Positions 21,011 through 30,014 of a DNA stretch of 64,000 bases are shown here, piece after piece. Positions within the stretch are counted from its first letter, which is position 1, and each line of letters begins with the position of its first letter. The stretch lies in assembly GCF_900106555.1 (NCBI RefSeq), contig NZ_FNOE01000004.1, positions 62,001-126,000 on the forward strand, in the 5' to 3' direction. The notes beneath the pieces were generated by a model, which saw only the letters and a program-made list of their open reading frames with translations, was not told where the DNA came from and did not search any database. The stretch comes from Nitrosomonas oligotropha. GTDB lineage: Bacteria > Pseudomonadota > Gammaproteobacteria > Burkholderiales > Nitrosomonadaceae. A program made the translations under genes and the position numbers.

Positions 21011-21177
21011 TCCGTAAAAACTCTTCTTTTTTGGAAAAACAAACCTGAACTTGCTGTAATTAAGGTTTTGAAGAATTCTCTGACACAGTATCATGGCAAC
21101 TTCTGACAGATATCGTTTTTAACAAAAACAAATGCCGCACGATCGCACTCACCGGAAATTGATGACTTTTGGTTTCG

Positions 21178-23241
21178 ATGCTTAATCCGGCACAACTATT
21201 CCATCCGAAGCTATTCATCGTCCTTGCCCTCTGCTGGCTGGCAAATACCGCATCGGCCGAAAACAAATCGATCACCGGAAAGCAGCCGGTGAGCAATCCT
21301 TTTCTCGATCTGAGCATCGAAGAATTGATGAAAGTCGAAGTTACTTCTGCATCGCGGCATTCGCAGAAACTATCCGAAGTCCCATCCGCTATTTTCGTCA
21401 TCACCCAAGACGACATCCGTCGCTCGGGCGCAACTAGTATCCCGGAAGCCTTGCGCATGGCACCCGGAGTCGAGGTCGCACGCATCGGCACAGATAAATG
21501 GGCCATTAGCATACGCGGCTTCAATGGACGTTTTGCCGACAAGCTGCAAGTCATGATGGATGGCCGCAGTGTCTACAATCCGCTGTTCGCCGGAGTGCAA
21601 TGGGAACAGCAAGATACGCTGATGGAAGACATCGAACGTATCGAAGTCATCCGCGGCCCTAATGCGGCAGTCTGGGGCGCCAATGCGGTTAATGGTGTGA
21701 TCAATATCATCACCAAAAAAGCTGCCGATACGCAGGGGGCATTAATCTCCGGTGGCGGCGGCAGCTTTGAGCGCGGCTTTGCGGGCGCGCGCTACGGCGG
21801 AAAAATCAACGACGACACGCACTACCGTTTTTATGTCAAGGGATTCACCCGCGACCACATGAAAACAGTCACCGGGGAGAACGCCAACGATGCTTGGCAT
21901 CAAGCCAGAGGAGGCTTCCGGCTGGATCATGCGCGCGGCATCGATCTGTTTACCGTGCAAGGTGATATTTTTTACAACGCCTTTGGCGACCGGCTGGATA
22001 AATCGCAATTGAGCGCGCCAATCATCCAGGCAGAAACGGCCAGAGGACATAATGAAGGCGGCAATATCCGCCTGCGCTGGGACCGGAAGTTCTCGGAAAA
22101 ATCGGCCATCATGCTGCAAACATATTACGATCGTGTCGATTATCGCTTGTTAACCAGCTCGATTTTTAGCGCCGAAAGTTTCGACATTGATTTGCAACAT
22201 CGTTTCCCGCTTTTTGACAAACACGATGTGACGTGGGGGGCGAACTACCGTCTTTATCACAACAAAGTATCTGACACCGAGTTGATTTCCTTCAGTCCGC
22301 GTGAGCAAACCAATCATCTTGCCAGTGCTTACATTCGCGATGAAATCACGCTATTGCCCGAACGCTTACGGCTCAATCTGGGCTCACGCTTTGATCACAA
22401 CGATTTCACCGGCATGGAAATCCAGCCTAATGCACGTTTAATGTGGACACCGGATAACCAAAACTCGATCTGGATGGCCGTTTCTCGCGCAGTACGGACA
22501 CCTTCCCGGGCGGAAAATGATATTCAGCTCAACACCCGGACACTCGGTGCAATTCCCGGTTTATCAGCGCTGCTCCCGTTTCCGGTTTTGGCACAACTCA
22601 ATGGTGCTTCAAACTTCAACGCGGAAAAGCTAATCGCCTACGAAATAGGTTACCGGCATCAGTTTTCACCTCAGGCTTCCATCGATATTTCCGCTTTCTA
22701 CAATGATTATAGCCAGTTACGCGACCTATCTGTCGGATTGCCGCTGTTTCACGCAAGCTTCCCGCCTCATTTGATACTACCGGTCGGACTGACCAACAAA
22801 GCTTCGGGGCATACACATGGGGTGGAAACATCGATTGAATGGAAACCGCATGACAAATGGCGTCTGCAAAGCAGCTACAGTTACCTGAATATGCATATTC
22901 ACTCCGATTCGCCACTAAGACGAATCGACCCGACAACCGGCAGTGCCGACAAAGTCAGTCCGCAACATCAGGTATCCGTCCGCTCGAATTACGATTTATC
23001 GGAAAAATTGCAGCTCAATCTTTGGCTGCGTTATGTCAGCAGCGTGGATTTCTATCGGATTCCCGGCTACGTCACCATGGACGCCAAACTGGTGCATCGC
23101 CCCCTCAAGAATGTCGAATTATTTGTGGTCGGGCAAAACCTGTTCAGCCAGAATCACAGAGAATTCTCTGCCGATTTTCTCCCTTCATTTCCAGTCTATA
23201 TACCGCGCGGCGTTTATGCCGGAGCGGAATGGCAGTTTTAG
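21178..23241 (+). CDS. TonB-dependent receptor TBDR-4, without an adjacent YfiR gene
   Basis: 687 residues from the ATG at 21178 (an in-frame TTG nine bases earlier is possible). Signal peptide LFIVLALCWLANTASAE is followed by LSIEELMKVEVTSASRH, then the plug (QDDIRRSGATSIPEALRMAP, IERIEVIRGPNAAVWGANA) and a barrel ending YAGAEWQF. It belongs to the same subtype as TBDR-1, -5 and -6. The aligned Trp that is mutated in TBDR-1 is present here (NDAWHQ). No YfiR gene follows; TBDR-5 starts 74 bases later. It may share the YfiR protein encoded after TBDR-5. Confidence 0.92.
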   Translation: MLNPAQLFHPKLFIVLALCWLANTASAENKSITGKQPVSNPFLDLSIEELMKVEVTSASRHSQKLSEVPSAIFVITQDDIRRSGATSIPEALRMAPGVEVARIGTDKWAISIRGFNGRFADKLQVMMDGRSVYNPLFAGVQWEQQDTLMEDIERIEVIRGPNAAVWGANAVNGVINIITKKAADTQGALISGGGGSFERGFAGARYGGKINDDTHYRFYVKGFTRDHMKTVTGENANDAWHQARGGFRLDHARGIDLFTVQGDIFYNAFGDRLDKSQLSAPIIQAETARGHNEGGNIRLRWDRKFSEKSAIMLQTYYDRVDYRLLTSSIFSAESFDIDLQHRFPLFDKHDVTWGANYRLYHNKVSDTELISFSPREQTNHLASAYIRDEITLLPERLRLNLGSRFDHNDFTGMEIQPNARLMWTPDNQNSIWMAVSRAVRTPSRAENDIQLNTRTLGAIPGLSALLPFPVLAQLNGASNFNAEKLIAYEIGYRHQFSPQASIDISAFYNDYSQLRDLSVGLPLFHASFPPHLILPVGLTNKASGHTHGVETSIEWKPHDKWRLQSSYSYLNMHIHSDSPLRRIDPTTGSADKVSPQHQVSVRSNYDLSEKLQLNLWLRYVSSVDFYRIPGYVTMDAKLVHRPLKNVELFVVGQNLFSQNHREFSADFLPSFPVYIPRGVYAGAEWQF

Positions 23242-23315
23242 CGATGAATACCGGACAAACAATCCATCAGCTCGTTGGAATGCAAACCGAGCCTGCAGTC
23301 CGGGAGCTGACTCTA

Positions 23316-25346
23316 ATGCGTAAACGGCTGTTGCAGCTCACTGTTCTCTGCTTCCTGGGGTGTTTTGTAGAACTTGCACCGGCAAGCGGCAAGCTTGCCG
23401 AAGATCAATTTCTGAATTTAAGCATCGAAGAATTGATGAACATCAAAGTCACCACGGTGTCACGGCGTCCGCAAAAACTAACGGAAGTGGCATCCGCTGT
23501 CTTTGTGATTACTCAGGATGATATTCGCCGCTCCGGCGCCACCAGCATTCCGGATGCCTTAAGAATGGCGCCTGGCGTACAAGTAGAGCGTATCGATACG
23601 AATAAATGGGCTGTCAGTGTGCGCGGTTTTAACGGCCGCTTCGCCAATAAACTGCAAGTCCTGATGGATGGGCGCAGCGTCTACTCCCCTTTATTTTCAG
23701 GCACATTGTGGGAGCATCAGGATACGTTGATGGAAGATATCGAACGTATCGAAGTGATTCGCGGGCCTGCCGCTGCGGTATGGGGCGCGAATGCAGTAAA
23801 TGGCGTGATTAACATCATCACCAAGAAAGCCGCCGATACCCAGGGAACACTCCTCAGCGCGGGCGGTGGAAGTTTTGAACACGCCTTCGCCGGTGCACGA
23901 TATGGCGGGAAAATTAATGAAGATACACCGTTCCGTGTTTATGCCAAAGGCTTCACGCGAGACAATACGGCATCGTTATCCGGAGAAAACAATCGCGACC
24001 AATGGCATTCGTCTAGGGGAGGATTCCGCGTAGACCATAACCGCGGGATTGATCAGTTCACCCTGCAAGGCGATGTTTTCTTTAATTCCAACGGCGATAG
24101 AATCAATAAAGCGGTACTCGATTTGCCAGCCATTCCGATCAACGGTTACCGTGGCTATGAGGAAGGGGGAAATATCCGTTTCCGTTGGGACCGGACAATG
24201 TCCGATCGCTCTTCCATCATGTTTCAAACCTACTATGACCGTATCCGCCAGAAGATATTGCCGGTTGTTGATTATGATGCTGAAAGCTTTGATCTTGATT
24301 TTCAGCACCGTTTCTCCTGGCTCGACCGGCATGACTTAACCTGGGGTGCGAATTACCGGCTTTATCACAATACGTTCTTCGATACCGACATCATTAATTT
24401 TAATCCGCGCACGCGCACCAATCAGCTCTTCAGCGGTTTTATTCGCGACGAAATCTCGCTAATACCCGATTACTTGCGGTTTTCAATCGGCACTCGATTG
24501 GATCACAATGATTTTAGCGGATTGGAGGTACAGCCCAATGCACGCCTCATGTGGACTCCCGATGCTGATAACTCGCTCTGGATGGCGGTTTCACGCGCAG
24601 TTCGCACCCCTTCGCGCGCTGAACACGACATTCGTATCAATTCGGCGCAAATACGTGATTTTCCGGGATTGTCGATATTGCCTTTCCCGATATTGGCGGT
24701 AATCCAGGGCTCGCACGGCTTTAATTCCGAAAAACTCATCGCTTATGAATTAGGCTATCGTCATCAATTCTCTCCGCGCGCGTCCGTCGACATCGCCGGA
24801 TTTGTTAACGATTATAGCCAGCTGCGCGATGCCAGTTTCGGCGCATTGTCGCTGAGCACAGGGATGCCCATTCAACTGTTGTTGCCGGTCATGGGCAATA
24901 ATAAAGCATCCGCATTAACTTACGGATTTGAGATTTCCGCCGATTGGAAACCAACCGACAAATGGCGCTTGCAAGGAAATTACAGTTTTCTGCACATGGA
25001 TATCTCCGCAAGTTCACTAACAAGAAAGTTTGATCCCATTACCAGCGGGGCTGACAAAGTCAATCCTCAACATCAAGTGTCGCTCCGTTCAAACTACGAT
25101 TTTTCGGATAAATTGGAGGCTAATCTCTGGTTGCGCTACATCAGTGATATTTCGTATTACAACATCCCCGGCTATATCACGATGGATGCCAAAATAACGT
25201 ATAAACCGGTCAAAAACCTTGAGCTGTTCGTTGTCGGGCAAAACCTGTTTAGTCAGAATCATCGAGAGTTCGTGGCTGATTTCCTGCCTTCATCACCAGC
25301 CTTTATTCCGCGAGGAATCTATGGCGGGGCACAGTGGCGCTTCTAA
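23316..25346 (+). CDS. TonB-dependent receptor TBDR-5
   Basis: 676 residues. The ATG at 23316 is preferred: it has a GGGAG site nine bases upstream and opens a signal peptide (MRKRLLQLTVLCFLGCFVEL). An ATG at 23244 and a long open frame reaching back into TBDR-4 have no such support. The mature start LSIEELMNIKVTTVSRR is followed by the plug (QDDIRRSGATSIPDALRMAP, DTNKWAVSVRGFNGRFANK, IERIEVIRGPAAAVWGANA) and a barrel ending YGGAQWRF. It is closest to TBDR-6 in plug and barrel. The YfiR gene starts eight bases downstream, so receptor and YfiR are surely co-expressed. Confidence 0.93.
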   Translation: MRKRLLQLTVLCFLGCFVELAPASGKLAEDQFLNLSIEELMNIKVTTVSRRPQKLTEVASAVFVITQDDIRRSGATSIPDALRMAPGVQVERIDTNKWAVSVRGFNGRFANKLQVLMDGRSVYSPLFSGTLWEHQDTLMEDIERIEVIRGPAAAVWGANAVNGVINIITKKAADTQGTLLSAGGGSFEHAFAGARYGGKINEDTPFRVYAKGFTRDNTASLSGENNRDQWHSSRGGFRVDHNRGIDQFTLQGDVFFNSNGDRINKAVLDLPAIPINGYRGYEEGGNIRFRWDRTMSDRSSIMFQTYYDRIRQKILPVVDYDAESFDLDFQHRFSWLDRHDLTWGANYRLYHNTFFDTDIINFNPRTRTNQLFSGFIRDEISLIPDYLRFSIGTRLDHNDFSGLEVQPNARLMWTPDADNSLWMAVSRAVRTPSRAEHDIRINSAQIRDFPGLSILPFPILAVIQGSHGFNSEKLIAYELGYRHQFSPRASVDIAGFVNDYSQLRDASFGALSLSTGMPIQLLLPVMGNNKASALTYGFEISADWKPTDKWRLQGNYSFLHMDISASSLTRKFDPITSGADKVNPQHQVSLRSNYDFSDKLEANLWLRYISDISYYNIPGYITMDAKITYKPVKNLELFVVGQNLFSQNHREFVADFLPSSPAFIPRGIYGGAQWRF

Positions 25347-25354
25347 TCAGAATA

Positions 25355-25936
25355 ATGAATATGCCCACACTTAACCAACTCATCAGACGCTCAAGCACAA
25401 TCGTGAAACGATGTGTCTACGGCTTCATTCTGGCCCTGGGGTTAGGTTACGGTCTGCCGGTCACACACTCAATCGCCCAAGCGGGCGGTATCACTGAATA
25501 TCAGGTCAAAGCGGCTTTTATCTATAACTTTGTCGCATTCACGCAATGGCCGGACACTACCGGACAAACCATTCATCTTTGTGTCTACGGCGAAGACTAT
25601 TTTGGCAGTGAAATCGATAAATTACAGAGCAAACCATTGGATAAGCGCGCTATCAAAATAGTGCGCATCAACAATCCGGAAAAATTGGCGGATTGCCAAG
25701 TGGTATTTTTCTCAAAATCGGCCGGCAGCTCGCTATCAAACTTATTAAGCAACTTACCGGCGCAGCCTATCCTGACCTTGGCCGACAGCCCCAATGCCAT
25801 ATCCCACGGGATAATGATCAATATGAATCTGGTCAATGAAAAAATTGTATTTGAAATTAATCTGGAAATTGCACGCAAGTCCGGATTGGATATCAGTTCA
25901 AAATTACTGCAACTTGCTGTCAAAGTGTATCAATAG
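25355..25936 (+). CDS. YfiR-family periplasmic protein, paired with TBDR-5
   Basis: 193 residues from ATG 25355 (GTG 25334 and ATG 25361 are in-frame alternatives). Export segment ILALGLGYGLPVTHSIAQAGG is followed by YQVKAAFIYNFVAFTQWP, LCVYGEDYFGSEIDKLQSK, CQVVFFSKS, PILTLADSPNAISHG and SGLDISSKLLQLAVKVYQ. It is nearly identical in layout to the YfiR after TBDR-6, with an exact 61-base DNA match in the middle. The two conserved Cys of this local family are present. No inner-membrane partner follows it, so it may act on the hybrid kinase at 14201-16963 or one elsewhere. Confidence 0.88.
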   Translation: MNMPTLNQLIRRSSTIVKRCVYGFILALGLGYGLPVTHSIAQAGGITEYQVKAAFIYNFVAFTQWPDTTGQTIHLCVYGEDYFGSEIDKLQSKPLDKRAIKIVRINNPEKLADCQVVFFSKSAGSSLSNLLSNLPAQPILTLADSPNAISHGIMINMNLVNEKIVFEINLEIARKSGLDISSKLLQLAVKVYQ

Positions 25937-26252
25937 CCCCGGCATTCGATTGCCGGAGCCCTTCCCAAACGTCACTGTAATTATCCCTGCACAAAAATTC
26001 CTGCTTTTTTGTAAGAAATAGTCATTTTTTATCAGCCAATTCCTGCCATTGCGCTGATCCATAGCATGCGAAAATTCATCCGAATATTGGTCGAGTTGTG
26101 AAGCCGTCGCAATCATTCTAAGCGATTGCGCTGCCACACCCGATCTAACCAGCATCACTCGAGAGTGTGTTGAAACTTGCTCAGTTCAACCCTGAAAACC
26201 TTTGTAGTACCCACATCAGCGCAAAGAGACCGTTGTAAATGAAAACATCCCT
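25937..26252. other. Intergenic region before TBDR-6
   Basis: About 316 bases. Immediately after the YfiR stop is a GC-rich hairpin, CCGGCA/TGCCGG (25939-25956), but it lacks a U-tract, so termination would be inefficient. The rest should contain the TBDR-6 promoter; I saw no clear operator like those before TBDR-1 and TBDR-2, and no gene. Confidence 0.45.
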
Positions 26253-28349
26253 ATGAAGATATTTTGTCCATTTACTCAATTGCATCCCATTCACCGGAAA
26301 GCAAAGCAGCAGCATGGTAAAACCATGACGCTGCGGCTTGCAAGCTTGTTTCTGCTTGGATACCTTGCGAATCCGGCGATGGCGGAGAACCAATCGATCA
26401 ATAATCAGTTTCTGAACCTGAGCATTGAAGAATTGATGAACGTCAAGGTAACCACGGTCTCGAGAAATCCGCAACGGCTTACCCAAGTGGCATCCGCAGT
26501 TTTTGTCATTACCCAGGACGACATCCGCCGCTCCGGCGCCACGAGTATTCCGGATGCGCTGCGTATGGCGCCCGGCGTGCAAGTCGAGCGCGTTGGCACC
26601 GATAAATGGGCCATCAGCGTACGCGGTTTTAATGGTCTTTATGCCAACAAGCTGCAAGTACTGATGGACGGCCGCAGTGTCTATTCACCGATTTTCTCCG
26701 GCGTATTATGGGAACAGCAAGACACGCTGATGGAGGATATTGAGCGCATCGAAGTGATCCGCGGGCCTGCCGCCACATCATGGGGATCCAATGCAGTCAA
26801 CGGCGTCATCAATATTATCACCAAGAAAGCCGCCGATACCCAGGGCGCACTCTTTACCGCCGGCGGCGGAAGTTTCGAGAACGGTTTTGCAGGCGCCCGC
26901 TATGGCGGCATGATCAATGAAGACACACCTTTCCGTGTCTACGCTAAAGGATTCACCCGAGGCCAGACTCAAGCGCTTTCCGGGGAAAGCGCCAACGATC
27001 AATGGCATTCGGCCAGGGGTGGATTCCGCATCGACCATAACCGTGGCATTGACCAATTTACCTTGCAAAGCGATTTCTTTTCCAATTTTGATGGCAGCAC
27101 GCTGGATAAAAGCGCTTCCAATCTATCGACCAGCCGCTCCGGTGACATGCGCGGACATAACGAAGGCGGCAATATCCGTTTTCGCTGGGACCGGACGTTC
27201 TCCGAGCAATCCGCTTTTATGTTGCAAGCCTACTACGACCGCAGCCGGTCGCAATTATTGCCGATCGGGAAATTCGATGCCGAAAGCTTCGATGTGGATA
27301 TGCAATACCGGTTCCCTCTGTTCGAGCGGCATAATCTGACGTGGGGCGCCAATTACCGGCTATATCACAACAAAGTTCCCGATACCAATCTACTCACGCT
27401 TTCTCCACGCGAACAAACGAATCATTTAATCGGCACGTTTATCCGCGATGACATCACGCTGATACCGGATCGCTTGTTGTTTACAGTAGGCAGCCGGTTT
27501 GAGCATAACGATTTTACCGGTATGGAGATACAACCCAATGCGCGCCTGATGTGGACACCCAATACGGAGAATTCGATCTGGATGGCAGTATCCCGCGCCG
27601 TCAGGACGCCTTCTCGCGCTGAAAATGACGCCATCATCAATATCACGCCACAATTACAAAGCTCTATCGGATCACCCCTGTTGCCGTTTCCTATCAGCGC
27701 ATTATTAAACGGTAGCAGTGGCTTCAATTCCGAGAAATTGATCGCGTATGAATTGGGATACCGCCATCAGTTTTCGCCCCAGGCTTCCATCGACATGACA
27801 GGTTTTATCAACGACTACAGTCAAATGCGGGATTCAGCTCTGGGCGCTTTATCACTGAGCACCGGATCCCCGAGGCAGCTTATTTTCCCTTTCACGATCA
27901 GCAACCAGGGATCCGCGCTCACCTATGGTTTTGAGACATCGGTTGATTGGAAACCCAAAGATAACTGGCGTTTGCAAAGCAGCTATAGTTTTCTCCATAT
28001 CGACTTCTCCTCAAAAAATTTCCTGACGAAATCCGATCCTACCGGTGGAGGTGCAGAGAAAGTAACGCCGCAACATCAATTGTCGGTTCGTTCCAACTAC
28101 GACTTTTCCGAACGGCTGCAATTCAATCTTTGGCTGCGCTATATCAGTAATATCGGGTTTTATCATATCCCCGGCTACGTCACGATGGATGCCAAGCTGG
28201 CATACAAGCCGGCAAAAAATATCGAGCTATTCGTGGTTGGACAAAATCTATTCAGTCAAAACCATAGAGAGACGGTATCCGAGTTCACGCCCATTGTTCC
28301 TGTGTTCATTCCACGGGGTGTTTATGCTGGCGTGCAGTGGCGCTTCTAG
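26253..28349 (+). CDS. TonB-dependent receptor TBDR-6
   Basis: 698 residues from the first ATG; an ATG at 26325 would begin directly at the signal peptide (MTLRLASLFLLGYLANPAMA) and may be the true start, since neither has a strong ribosome-binding site. The mature region has LSIEELMNVKVTTVSRN, plug motifs QDDIRRSGATSIPDALRMAP and IERIEVIRGPAATSWGSNA, and a barrel ending YAGVQWRF. It is the closest relative of TBDR-5, and together with its YfiR gene (13 bases downstream) appears to be a duplicate of that two-gene unit. Differences cluster in barrel stretches such as the region after DFFSNFDGS, consistent with altered ligand loops. Confidence 0.92.
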   Translation: MKIFCPFTQLHPIHRKAKQQHGKTMTLRLASLFLLGYLANPAMAENQSINNQFLNLSIEELMNVKVTTVSRNPQRLTQVASAVFVITQDDIRRSGATSIPDALRMAPGVQVERVGTDKWAISVRGFNGLYANKLQVLMDGRSVYSPIFSGVLWEQQDTLMEDIERIEVIRGPAATSWGSNAVNGVINIITKKAADTQGALFTAGGGSFENGFAGARYGGMINEDTPFRVYAKGFTRGQTQALSGESANDQWHSARGGFRIDHNRGIDQFTLQSDFFSNFDGSTLDKSASNLSTSRSGDMRGHNEGGNIRFRWDRTFSEQSAFMLQAYYDRSRSQLLPIGKFDAESFDVDMQYRFPLFERHNLTWGANYRLYHNKVPDTNLLTLSPREQTNHLIGTFIRDDITLIPDRLLFTVGSRFEHNDFTGMEIQPNARLMWTPNTENSIWMAVSRAVRTPSRAENDAIINITPQLQSSIGSPLLPFPISALLNGSSGFNSEKLIAYELGYRHQFSPQASIDMTGFINDYSQMRDSALGALSLSTGSPRQLIFPFTISNQGSALTYGFETSVDWKPKDNWRLQSSYSFLHIDFSSKNFLTKSDPTGGGAEKVTPQHQLSVRSNYDFSERLQFNLWLRYISNIGFYHIPGYVTMDAKLAYKPAKNIELFVVGQNLFSQNHRETVSEFTPIVPVFIPRGVYAGVQWRF

Positions 28350-28362
28350 CGAGAATGTGAGC

Positions 28363-28938
28363 ATGCACTTTTTGCATTGGCTATTGCGACTGCCGGATAG
28401 CCGCGTGACGCGCGGCATCCGGGCCTGCCTATTCGCTTTATTTCTCGGTTATGGCTTGCCTGCCGCGCACTCGCCAGTCTACGCGGGCGGCGTTTTGGAA
28501 TACCAAGTTAAGGCTGCTTTCATTTACAACTTTATCGCATTCACGCAATGGCCCGGCACCACCGGCCCTACGATCAATCTGTGTGTATATGGGGAAGATT
28601 ACTTTGGCAGCGAAATCGACAAATTGCAAAGCAAACCGGTCGACAAGCGGCTTATCAAGGTCGTGCGTACCACCGTCCCGGAAAAATTGGCGGATTGCCA
28701 GGTCATTATCTTCTCCAAATCGGTGAGCGGCAGCCTGTCGAGCTTACTGAGCAATTTACCCAACCAACCTATCCTGACCTTGGCCGACAGCCCCAATGCC
28801 ATATCCCACGGGATAATGATCAATATGAGTCTGGTCAATGAAAAAATCATATTCGAGATTAATTTAGGAATTGTCCGCAAATCGGGATTGGATATCAGTT
28901 CAAAACTGCTTCAGCTGGCAACCAAAGTGCACCAGTAA
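28363..28938 (+). CDS. YfiR-family periplasmic protein, paired with TBDR-6
   Basis: 191 residues from ATG 28363, chosen because it lies 13 bases after the TBDR-6 stop and gives a signal peptide (IRACLFALFLGYGLPAAH); in-frame codons further upstream are inside TBDR-6. Core motifs: YQVKAAFIYNFIAFTQWP, LCVYGEDYFGSEIDKLQSK, CQVIIFSKSV, PILTLADSPNAISHG, SGLDISSKLLQLATKVHQ. It is the closest paralogue of the protein encoded at 25355-25936. No kinase or cyclase gene follows. Confidence 0.88.
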   Translation: MHFLHWLLRLPDSRVTRGIRACLFALFLGYGLPAAHSPVYAGGVLEYQVKAAFIYNFIAFTQWPGTTGPTINLCVYGEDYFGSEIDKLQSKPVDKRLIKVVRTTVPEKLADCQVIIFSKSVSGSLSSLLSNLPNQPILTLADSPNAISHGIMINMSLVNEKIIFEINLGIVRKSGLDISSKLLQLATKVHQ

Positions 28939-29107
28939 GCACTATCTGACTTGCAATGCTCAGAAATGCTCGCTTTTTCCCGGTCAAATCCTTCTTTAGA
29001 TCGAATACTTGAAATGTACAATATTTCTTATCCTTTCCATTGATGATCAAGAAGAAAGTCCATCACGGATACTTATCCATACCATCCAGTTAACCGGAGA
29101 TTTAACT

Positions 29108-29974
29108 ATGAAACGGCTCATTCTATCGGCTTGCACATTTATTATGATCGCTCACATTCAGCTTGCTTTCGCCACCCTATCCAGCGACACGGAAAAATTG
29201 CTCAATTGGGCTGAAAAGACCTTTCCGCAGTTCTTCCCCAATCCTCAAGTCACGCAAAATATCGAACCCTGGCTATTCCGCTATTATCCGGAGACTGGCG
29301 TTTATGCGGGTGTCAATAAAAGTGACAATACTGCTTATGTGCTTGGCGGGCCTTGGGGAAACAATCCGGCAGTGGTCGATACACTCGCTAACCTGATCAC
29401 CCAGATCGACAGTTCCGGCGGCAACAGCGGCATCGCAGGTTGTGATACAACTGATGCGCTTTCCGGCGTATCGTACAGCCAAAGCGGCACTGTCGTGACA
29501 GTGACAACCAACGGTCAATGTGTCACCGCACCAGATATCTCTAAAACCAATCTCTGCCAAGTGCCTCAGCAAACAGCGGCGAGCGGTGTTTCGATGCTCG
29601 GCAGCAATACCATAACCGAATCCCGTATCGAAGGTCTGTCGACCAGTATTCCGGGATTACCCAATCCGTTTCAAGCCATTGTAGATGCCGCGGCCAATGT
29701 TAAACACTGCACGATGAATGCACCGGCTGCTACGGCCAATCTGGTTGTGAATTCCGATCTGTGTCTCGATATCACAGCGTCCATCAGCGAAACACTGGCA
29801 GGTTTACCAGTCACAGGCATCGTAGTTTCTCCGCCGGTGAAATATTACACAAAAGGAACCTATACCAGCCAAACGGTCAGTGATTGCTTTAATACCGACG
29901 CCACTACCGTCAGCGACGCTTTTACAGGAGAAGTTTGGGTGAAACAAAGCGGCAGTTTCGTCAAGATTCAATAA
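29108..29974 (+). CDS. Exported protein of unknown function
   Basis: 288 residues from ATG 29108, which has a GGAGA site seven bases upstream and a clear signal peptide (LILSACTFIMIAHIQLAFA). The mature start, KLLNWAEKTFPQFFP, then ITEN-free linker and YYPETGVYAGVNKSDNTAYVLGG, is a short module seen at the N-terminus of various exported betaproteobacterial proteins. The remainder is rich in Thr, Ser and Asn with several Cys (GCDTTDALS, LCQVPQQ, DLCLDIT), perhaps disulfide-bonded. I do not recognise a function. It follows the TBDR-6/YfiR unit by about 170 bases on the same strand. Confidence 0.75.
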   Translation: MKRLILSACTFIMIAHIQLAFATLSSDTEKLLNWAEKTFPQFFPNPQVTQNIEPWLFRYYPETGVYAGVNKSDNTAYVLGGPWGNNPAVVDTLANLITQIDSSGGNSGIAGCDTTDALSGVSYSQSGTVVTVTTNGQCVTAPDISKTNLCQVPQQTAASGVSMLGSNTITESRIEGLSTSIPGLPNPFQAIVDAAANVKHCTMNAPAATANLVVNSDLCLDITASISETLAGLPVTGIVVSPPVKYYTKGTYTSQTVSDCFNTDATTVSDAFTGEVWVKQSGSFVKIQ

Positions 29975-30014
29975 CAAGCACGGATTAAGGCTGGCACGAA
30001 ACCATCCGCGCGAA

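Noticed and set aside
22857-23315. N-terminal extension of TBDR-5 into TBDR-4
   Set aside because: It lies inside TBDR-4 in another frame; the signal peptide and ribosome site place the start at 23316.
25939-25956. CCGGCA/TGCCGG hairpin after a YfiR gene as a full terminator
   Set aside because: No U-tract follows, so it is noted only in the intergenic entry.
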